Source: an uncultured Pantoea sp. (GTDB taxonomy: Bacteria; Pseudomonadota; Gammaproteobacteria; Enterobacterales; Enterobacteriaceae). Taken from it: a stretch of DNA of 64,000 bases. Below, one piece after another: positions 58,145 through 64,000 of the stretch. Made by a program: the position numbers and the translations under genes. Below the pieces are notes generated by a model. That model did no database searches and was not told where the DNA came from. It saw only the letters and a list, made by a program, of their open reading frames with translations. The DNA is taken from assembly GCA_913775175.1 (NCBI GenBank), contig CAJYKU010000024.1:1-64000 (forward strand). Reading direction: 5' to 3'. Numbering within the stretch: the stretch's first letter is position 1; each line of letters starts with the position of its first letter.

Positions 58145-59037
58145 TATGCGCTCCCAAACAGGCGTTCTGCAGCGAGACAGGCACCACGACAGCCGGTGTA
58201 GTCGGTTGAATGACTGAAAATAATTTTCAGACCTTCGCGGGTTACTGGCGGCCGCAGATGTTGCTGAATCTGACTACGCAGTTGCGCCAGCGGAAAATCA
58301 GCCATTGCCAGTACACCGCCGCCAAGAATGAGATACTCCGGATCAAGAATATTCATTTCAGTGGCGATAAGTGCGGCCAGCCGCTGAACAAATGCCTGCA
58401 ACTCTGGCTGCTCACCATAGCGGGTAAACAGTGCGGCCATCGGGGTATCGCTGGCATGAACTGCGGCCCAGCGGCTCAGCCAGTGGCCTGAGGTAAGCGT
58501 CTCCGCACAGCCGGTATTGCCACAGGGGCAGGAGAGGGTATTTCCCGCCATTGGCACATGTCCCAGCTCGCCTGCGCCGCCATGCTGACCGTGATAGAAG
58601 CAGCCATTCAGCCACAGGCTATTGCCCATGCCTGTACCGGGATAGAGGCCCACGGCGTTATCCGGCAGCTGTTCCAGCTGTAGCAGATCCCATAACATCA
58701 GATGATTCACATCTTTGTCCATCGCCACCGGGATGCCCAGCAGCGCACCCAGTTGTGCTGCCACGGGTTGATTATCCAGCGCCTGAATAAAGGGCAGCGA
58801 AATCACCTGCTGACGATCGCGGCTGAGAATGCCCGGCAGACCGAGCATAATGCCGCTGACAGGTTGCTGCTCCAGCGTTTCACGAATTAGCTGCGCCAGT
58901 GCCAGCAGCGCATCGCTTTGCTGCGCCCAGCTGGCAGTAGGCACCTTACGGAAGCTGCTCCAGACACCTCCCTGTTCCATTAGCTGTAGCCGGGTTCCGG
59001 TGCCGCCGATGTCGATACCGAGCCAGCGCGCTGTCAT
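58144..59037 (-). CDS. ROK-family sugar kinase, allose kinase-like
   Basis: A 297-residue ROK kinase without the DNA-binding domain of ROK repressors. It has the phosphate loop DIGGTGTR (9-16), catalytic Asp109 (KDVN), and the ROK zinc motif with His160 (GELGHVP), Cys170, Cys172 and Cys177 (CPCGNTGCAE). E. coli AlsK (309) is a plausible orthologue because of the adjacent alsE-like gene. It overlaps the epimerase gene by four bases. Confidence 0.82.
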   Translation of the reverse strand: MTARWLGIDIGGTGTRLQLMEQGGVWSSFRKVPTASWAQQSDALLALAQLIRETLEQQPVSGIMLGLPGILSRDRQQVISLPFIQALDNQPVAAQLGALLGIPVAMDKDVNHLMLWDLLQLEQLPDNAVGLYPGTGMGNSLWLNGCFYHGQHGGAGELGHVPMAGNTLSCPCGNTGCAETLTSGHWLSRWAAVHASDTPMAALFTRYGEQPELQAFVQRLAALIATEMNILDPEYLILGGGVLAMADFPLAQLRSQIQQHLRPPVTREGLKIIFSHSTDYTGCRGACLAAERLFGSA

Positions 59038-59729
59038 GCGGACACCTGCGTAAGTCCCTGAGCTTCATCGATACTGTCGCGCATCATCTCCCATGCCGTC
59101 GCTAAATCAGCATGAATATTAAACAGCCCGGAAGTGCCCACGATAAGCACTTCGGCACCTGCGCCAATCAGCTGGTTATAGGTACGGGTATTACAGGAGC
59201 CGTCAATCTCAATCAGGTAGCGGTAGTTATGCTGCTGCTTCAGCGCTTGCAGCTCGCGTACTTTTTCCACCATCTCCGGAATAAAAGGCTGACCGGCATA
59301 GCCAGGATCCACGGTCATTACGGTGATTTTATCCAGCAGATGAATATAGTGCTGAATAAAGGCCACCGGCGTTGCAGGATTAAGCACCACGCCCACTTTT
59401 TTACCGTAACTGCGGATCAGGTTGATCACGCGAAATGCATCGCGGTTGATGGTTTCTGCATGTGGGCAGATATAGTCAGCGCCCGCTTTCGCCACCGCAT
59501 CAATAAAGTTGGTCGGCTCTTCCACCATTAAATGCACATCGATCGCCACGCGGGTATAGGGGCGGATCTGCTCAATAAAAAAGGGAGAGAGCGTAATATT
59601 TTTAACATAGTGACCATCCATGATATCCACATGAAGAAAGTCAGCGCGGGAGTCGAGAACCTGTAGCTGGTGCTTGATCTCCATCAGATTCATACACATC
59701 AACGACGGGGAGATTTGAATACGCATCAT
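59034..59729 (-). CDS. alsE: D-allulose-6-phosphate 3-epimerase AlsE
   Basis: Ribulose-phosphate epimerase-like TIM barrel of 231 residues, the length of E. coli AlsE. AlsE rather than Rpe is indicated by SPSLMCMNLMEIKHQ, NITLSPFF, HAETINRDAFRVI and DKITVMTVDPGYAGQPFIPEM. Metal ligands and acid/base residues are in HVDIMDGH, DVHLM and EIDGSC. It turns allulose 6-phosphate into fructose 6-phosphate, linking the operon's sugar to glycolysis. Overlaps the permease gene by four bases. Confidence 0.9.
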   Translation of the reverse strand: MMRIQISPSLMCMNLMEIKHQLQVLDSRADFLHVDIMDGHYVKNITLSPFFIEQIRPYTRVAIDVHLMVEEPTNFIDAVAKAGADYICPHAETINRDAFRVINLIRSYGKKVGVVLNPATPVAFIQHYIHLLDKITVMTVDPGYAGQPFIPEMVEKVRELQALKQQHNYRYLIEIDGSCNTRTYNQLIGAGAEVLIVGTSGLFNIHADLATAWEMMRDSIDEAQGLTQVSA

Positions 59730-60778
59730 ACTTCCTTCTTTTCAGGCAGAGGATTAAGCACCGCGGCCAGCTTGCTGAGCTTTACCGCACGGTGTTCGTT
59801 GAATCGGGTTTTCAGTTGCTTAAACGCCAGTACCAGAATCAGTACAGCGCCCCACATTGCCAGGCTGACGTGCTGGCTGATGTTCATCAGGTTGAAGCCG
59901 GTAGAGAGGATCTGCAGCGCAATCAGCGCCAGCACCACGCCGGTGACGCGCCCAAATCCGCCGTTGGGATCGGTGCCCCCCAGGATAATGGCCAGCACGG
60001 TCAGAAGCAGATAGGCATCGCCGTATCCCATACGCGCGGAGTTAAAGCGCGCCATCATAATCAGACCAGCCAGTACGCAGAGCAGACTGGAGATGATATA
60101 GACCAGCATCACCATGCGATGGGTATTGATGCCGCTGAACCAGGTTGCGTTGATGTTGCTGCCACCCATATAGATGCATTTACCGGCGCGGGTTTTACCC
60201 AGAAACAGCGCCAGCAGCGTGGCGGCAATCAGAAATACCCAGAGCGGCAGTGGCATACCCAGTAGCGTATTTGCGCCCAGCGCCTGTACTACCGGCGGCA
60301 TACCACTTACGGCAGCGCCTCGTGTCAGCCAGATCCCTATGCCGTTCAACGTCATCATAGTGGCCAGTGTCACCAGAATCGGATGCGCGCCAATGCGTGT
60401 AACCATAATGCCGGTAATGGCACCAATCGCTGCCGCAATCAGCATGGCACCAGCGACGGCGATAAACAGCCACAGCAGCTGCAGCGCCATGCTGGCGTCG
60501 GCGGGCAGGGCGCTCATCAGCGTCCAGGCAATAAAAAGTGCCGTGAGATTGGCTGTAGCGATAATGGCGAGATTCAGTCCGCCGCTAAGAATGGCGATAA
60601 ACATAGCCAGCGTCAGCAAGCCAAGTTCGGGCAGCTGAAAAGCCATACTCATAAAGGTTGAGTCAGTGAGAAAACGGCCCGGCAGCATCAGGGTAAAAAT
60701 GGCGAGTGCCAGCGCAATAAGCAGCATCAGGCCAATATTGGTGCCGTCGGGGCGGATTGCAGTCAGTGATTTCATCAT
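59726..60778 (-). CDS. Sugar ABC transporter permease (RbsC/AlsC family), first of two
   Basis: Inner-membrane permease of 350 residues with about 10 helices. Family motifs include LSGGLNLAIIATANLTAL, GAITGIMVTRIGAHPILVTLATMMTLNGIG and GGTDPNGGFGRVTGVVLALIALQILSTGFNLM, typical of ribose-type (CUT2) importers. It starts 12 bases after the second permease. Two different permeases in one operon point to a heterodimeric pore as in Lsr (AI-2) or rhamnose importers, unlike the single permease of E. coli alsC. Confidence 0.87.
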   Translation of the reverse strand: MMKSLTAIRPDGTNIGLMLLIALALAIFTLMLPGRFLTDSTFMSMAFQLPELGLLTLAMFIAILSGGLNLAIIATANLTALFIAWTLMSALPADASMALQLLWLFIAVAGAMLIAAAIGAITGIMVTRIGAHPILVTLATMMTLNGIGIWLTRGAAVSGMPPVVQALGANTLLGMPLPLWVFLIAATLLALFLGKTRAGKCIYMGGSNINATWFSGINTHRMVMLVYIISSLLCVLAGLIMMARFNSARMGYGDAYLLLTVLAIILGGTDPNGGFGRVTGVVLALIALQILSTGFNLMNISQHVSLAMWGAVLILVLAFKQLKTRFNEHRAVKLSKLAAVLNPLPEKKEV

Positions 60779-60790
60779 CAGTGCCCTCTG

Positions 60791-61780
60791 TCACACGAAA
60801 CTGACATCAGTTTCTTTGCGTTTTTTATAGTGCGTAACGGCAATAGCAATCATGATCACGCCGCCTACCACAATATTCATGAAGTAGTTCGAGACGCCCA
60901 CCAGGTTAAGACCGTTTTTCAGGATGGCGATCAGAAATACGCCCATCAGCGTGCCACTGACCGTGCCTTTACCGCCCATCAGACTGGCACCCCCCAGCAC
61001 AGTTGCAGCCAGCACATCAAGTTCACCGCCAACCAGCGCATTAGGAACAACCTCTCCCATGCGATAGACCTGCACCAGGCCACCAATTGCGGCCATTGCG
61101 CCCAGCCAGCCATAGGCAAAGATATGGATCAGCCCGACACGAATACCGATACGGCGCGCCGATTCAGCATCGCCACCCACGGCATAGAGCTGGCGACCAA
61201 GGTTGGTTTTATTCAGCAGCAGCGCAGTCAGTCCGGCAATCACCAGCATCGTGACCAGCGGCAGACCGATCTGAAAACTTTCACCGTGCCAGCTGAATGG
61301 CAGCACATTGCGCAGTGTGATCCACCACTCCGGCAGCGAATAGAGACTGCGGCCACCGGTAACCCACATCAGGAGTCCAAACAGCAGCGACTGCATACTG
61401 ATAGTGATAATGATGGAGACCACCCGCAGTGTGGTGATCAGCAGGGCATTGATCACCCCAAACAGCGCGCCACATACCACAGCCAGCAGAATGCTGAGCA
61501 GCGCATTATCGAACTGAAACTGTATAAACAGCGTGGCGAGCAGGTATTGCACCACCGAGGCGACAGCGGCAAATGAGATATCGATACCACCGGTGACCAG
61601 GACAACAAAGAGTCCGAGCGCGAAGATGCCGGTGACGGCGTAGCTTTCAGCCAGATCCAGCAGGTTCTGTACTGTCAGAAACTGCTCGCTGGCGAGTGAG
61701 AAAAACAGAATAAACGCCAGTAGCACCCAGGCAAGCCAGCCCTGGCTGGAGTGCGGACGAAAACGGGATAAATCAGGCAT
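60791..61780 (-). CDS. Sugar ABC transporter permease (RbsC family), second of two
   Basis: A 329-residue permease of the same CUT2 family, with VVLVTGGIDISFAAVASVVQYL, GALFGVINALLITTLRVVSIIITI and VLGGASLMGGKGTVSGTLMGVFLIAILKNGLNLVG. Its start overlaps the ATPase stop by eight bases, implying coupled translation. Moderately different from the other permease in the operon. Confidence 0.87.
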   Translation of the reverse strand: MPDLSRFRPHSSQGWLAWVLLAFILFFSLASEQFLTVQNLLDLAESYAVTGIFALGLFVVLVTGGIDISFAAVASVVQYLLATLFIQFQFDNALLSILLAVVCGALFGVINALLITTLRVVSIIITISMQSLLFGLLMWVTGGRSLYSLPEWWITLRNVLPFSWHGESFQIGLPLVTMLVIAGLTALLLNKTNLGRQLYAVGGDAESARRIGIRVGLIHIFAYGWLGAMAAIGGLVQVYRMGEVVPNALVGGELDVLAATVLGGASLMGGKGTVSGTLMGVFLIAILKNGLNLVGVSNYFMNIVVGGVIMIAIAVTHYKKRKETDVSFV

Positions 61781-63278
61781 TGATCACCTCCGCCAGCTGC
61801 TGCTGTTCCACGCTGTCAGGTTGATATTCGGCATGAATCGTGCCATCACGAAAGTGCAGGATCCGATCGCAGTTGTACCAGACCTCAGGCACCTCGTCGG
61901 AGATCAGAATGATCGACAATCCCTCTTTGGCGAGCTCATGGATCAGCTGATAGATACTCGCCTTGGCACCGACATCTACGCCAACAGTGGGGGAGTCCAG
62001 GATCAGAATACGTGGCTGCGTCAGCACCCATTTTGCCAGCACAATTTTCTGCTGATTACCGCCGGAGAGAGTGGAGATGGCTAAATCGGGATCGGCCACG
62101 CGCACGCCAAGCTGCTGGATCCATTTCAGGATCAGTTTGTTTTTGCGATACTCATCAATCAGATGAAAACGGTTCTGCAGCTTATCGAGAATCGGCAGCA
62201 CCATGTTATCGGCCACTGACTGCTGCTGTACCAGACCCAGCGTCAGGCGATCTTCAGAGACATAACCAATGCCGGCTTTAATCGCATCTTCATGGCCGCG
62301 AAAACGTACCGGTTTACTGTCGAGCCAGATTTTTCCGCTATCCGGTCGGGTCATACCAAACAGCGACAGTGCCAGTTCAGTTCGTCCTGAGCCGAGTAAT
62401 CCACACAGACCGAGTACTTCACCCGCATAAAGTTTAAAGTTAACATCGTGATACTGACCGGCACGTGTCAGATTTTCGATTTCCAGAATGGCACGCTCAC
62501 TATTACGCGTGGGCGTTTTCAGCTGATAGTCGAGTTTAAGGCCGGTCATCAGTTCGGTCAGATGGTGAGGCGTCATCTCTCTGGCGGACCAGCAGCCCAT
62601 TTTGCGCCCGTCACGGATCACCGTGACGCGGTCGGAGATCTCCAGTACTTCATCCAGCCGATGGCTGACAAATACCACACAGATATTTTTATCTTTCAGA
62701 TAACGCACGGTGCGGAGCAGCTGATTAACCTCGGTACGGGTCAGCGAGGCGGTGGGTTCATCCATGATCACCAGCCGGGCGTCAGCGACCAGCGCCCGGC
62801 AGATAGCAACCTGCTGGCGCTGAGCGATGGAGAGTGCTGCGACTTTTTCATCAAGATTAAGATCAAAGTTCAGCTCAGCAACAATAGTGCGTGCAGTTTC
62901 ACGCAGGCGGGCACGATGATGCCAGCCCAGCAGACCTCTGAGGTTATGCTCAAACGCAATATTCTCTGCCACGCTCAGATTGGGAAACAGCGACAGATCC
63001 TGGTAGATCACCTGAATACCAAAGTCACGCGCCTGCCGGGTCGTAAGGCGAGGCAGGGCGGGACCATCGCCAAGCGTAATACGACTGCCGCTATCCGGGG
63101 CGTGCACCCCGGAGATCACTTTGATCAGCGTACTCTTGCCACAGCCGTTGGTGCCAGCGAGGCAGTGTACTTCTCCAGCCAGCAACGTCAGAGAGATGTC
63201 GCTGAGTGCGCGATTACCGCCGAACGTCTTTGACAGGTTTTCAAGCTCAATCAACGTCTGTGGAGTGACCTCTTGCAT
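61773..63278 (-). CDS. Sugar ABC transporter ATPase (RbsA/AlsA family)
   Basis: A 501-residue protein with two fused ABC ATPase domains, as in all CUT2 importers. The first has a full Walker A (GTNGCGKST, about 43-51), signature LSIAQRQQ and Walker B LVIMDEPTAS. The second is degenerate at Walker A (GLLGSGRTE) but has signature LSGGNQQK and ILDSPTVGVDVG. It begins one base after the binding-protein stop and powers import through the two permeases. Confidence 0.93.
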   Translation of the reverse strand: MQEVTPQTLIELENLSKTFGGNRALSDISLTLLAGEVHCLAGTNGCGKSTLIKVISGVHAPDSGSRITLGDGPALPRLTTRQARDFGIQVIYQDLSLFPNLSVAENIAFEHNLRGLLGWHHRARLRETARTIVAELNFDLNLDEKVAALSIAQRQQVAICRALVADARLVIMDEPTASLTRTEVNQLLRTVRYLKDKNICVVFVSHRLDEVLEISDRVTVIRDGRKMGCWSAREMTPHHLTELMTGLKLDYQLKTPTRNSERAILEIENLTRAGQYHDVNFKLYAGEVLGLCGLLGSGRTELALSLFGMTRPDSGKIWLDSKPVRFRGHEDAIKAGIGYVSEDRLTLGLVQQQSVADNMVLPILDKLQNRFHLIDEYRKNKLILKWIQQLGVRVADPDLAISTLSGGNQQKIVLAKWVLTQPRILILDSPTVGVDVGAKASIYQLIHELAKEGLSIILISDEVPEVWYNCDRILHFRDGTIHAEYQPDSVEQQQLAEVINA

Positions 63279-63279
63279 A

Positions 63280-64000
63280 TCAAAGCCCCATTTTCACCAG
63301 TTTTGGCAGATTCGCTTTATCCAGACTCTCCGTGTTGTTACCGAGAATGGTGTGCGTGGCTTCATCCACTTTCACTTTGCCCAATCCCTCAATCGTCATA
63401 CCGTCAGTTATCGGTTCATTCTTTTGCATCATGTCGGCAAGACGGACAAACACCTCACCCGCAGTTTGCGGATTCCAGATATAGCCACCTTTGATGGCGT
63501 TACGCTGTACCAGTGAAGCGCCCTGGCCCGGGCTGAAAGAGCCAACCACGCAGACCTGATCAATTTTCTTGCGGTTCATCACCGCACGTCCGGCACCAAT
63601 CGGGCCCTGTGAACCAAAGGCCATAATGCCTTTCAGATCGGGATATTTAGACATCAGCTCGTTAGTGGTGCGGATAGAGTCATCCAGCGATTCACCAACG
63701 CCAAACCGGTCAGTCACCATCTGCATTTTTGGATAGTGCTCTTTCTGATAGCTAAGTGCAGCGTCGGTCCACTGTTGATGCAGCGGTACCGTCAGGCTGC
63801 CAACATAGACGGCATATTTGCCCTCATCATGCATACATTCCGCCAGCGCTTTCATGTGATTGATGCCGTGCGTGGCTGCATCTACCAGTTCAAAATCCCA
63901 GTTCGCTTCCTGCTGGCCCGGTGATTCATGAGTAATTACCTTAATGCCGGCTTCACGCGCCCGCTTCAGCACTGGCTCCAGCACTTTCGGGTCATTAGGT
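63280..64000 (-). CDS. Sugar-binding periplasmic protein, C-terminal part (runs off the window)
   Basis: Type I periplasmic binding protein; about 240 C-terminal residues are visible and the frame is open to the window edge (a GTG at 63984 is an internal Val codon, since the NDPKVLEP segment before it fits the family). Blocks such as GIKVITHESPGQQEANWDFELVDA and GIMAFGSQGPIGAGRAVMNRKK are like LsrB/RhaS-type sugar and AI-2 binding proteins. It is first in the visible operon and captures the sugar for the downstream ABC importer. Signal peptide and upstream genes are outside the window. Confidence 0.88.
   Translation of the reverse strand, partial: PNDPKVLEPVLKRAREAGIKVITHESPGQQEANWDFELVDAATHGINHMKALAECMHDEGKYAVYVGSLTVPLHQQWTDAALSYQKEHYPKMQMVTDRFGVGESLDDSIRTTNELMSKYPDLKGIMAFGSQGPIGAGRAVMNRKKIDQVCVVGSFSPGQGASLVQRNAIKGGYIWNPQTAGEVFVRLADMMQKNEPITDGMTIEGLGKVKVDEATHTILGNNTESLDKANLPKLVKMGL

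Noticed and set aside
60830-61576. 248-codon plus-strand frame over the second sugar permease
   Set aside because: Antisense shadow; composition (Gln/His/Asp rich, low complexity) is what reversed permease sequence gives.
62448-63233. 261-codon plus-strand frame over the sugar ABC ATPase
   Set aside because: Antisense to a gene with complete ABC motifs; no family resemblance or ribosome site.

Overview
The window is chromosomal DNA from a gamma-proteobacterium of the order Enterobacterales. Gene content and order follow the Escherichia coli block bamB-der / xseA / guaBA / ppx-ppk / purMN / upp-uraA / hda / bepA / perM / bcp / gcvR / dapA-bamC / purC / ypfJ-tmcA-ypfH / ypfN-dapE-yffB / ypfM / acrD / nudK almost gene for gene. 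A protealysin-emfourin pair, a second-type membrane PQQ dehydrogenase, a Pseudomonas-style pst cluster and no yfgD/arsC next to hda suggest Erwiniaceae (Pantoea/Mixta/Erwinia-like); this placement is inference from gene content, not a computed tree.

Layout. 1-5.6 kb: bamB, der and a membrane PQQ dehydrogenase. 5.6-8.8 kb: protealysin and its inhibitor, a 76-bp tandem-repeat array and xseA. 8.9-12 kb: guaBA. 12.1-16.6 kb: the accessory region, at the guaA transcription terminator. It holds a 2976-bp IS3-family element (12108-15083) that carries an hcp / Tlde1-like toxin / immunity module of a type VI secretion system, inserted in the loop of the terminator hairpin with a 3-bp target duplication. 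Behind it is a 1.5-kb AT-rich island with an HNH nuclease, closed by a second near-identical copy of the guaA terminator. 16.8-30.4 kb: a DUF3750 gene, a DUF2158 gene, mgtE, yfgG, tehB, the ppk-ppx operon, a divergent pstCAB set lacking pstS and phoU, and purMN. 30.6-35.2 kb: upp, uraA, hda (CTG start) and bepA. 35.8-40.1 kb: two tandem DsrE-like membrane-anchored paralogues, a diguanylate cyclase and perM. 40.1-54.4 kb: the conserved bcp to acrD block, including the 19-residue microprotein ypfM, then a YhcN-type gene. 54.7-57 kb: ansP and nudK. 57.2-64 kb: a sugar operon (binding protein, ATPase, two permeases, D-allulose-6-phosphate epimerase, ROK kinase, PfkB kinase), cut by the window edge.

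Functional links. The purine genes (guaBA, purMN, purC) have PurR-like operators, very strong at purM and fair at purC and guaB; a similar palindrome lies before ansP. Phosphate uptake (pst) and polyphosphate turnover (ppk-ppx) are divergent neighbours. Outer-membrane assembly genes (bamB, bamC, bepA) are spread through the conserved backbone. The most unusual content is the IS-borne T6SS effector module in the guaA terminator, followed by the 76-bp repeat array.
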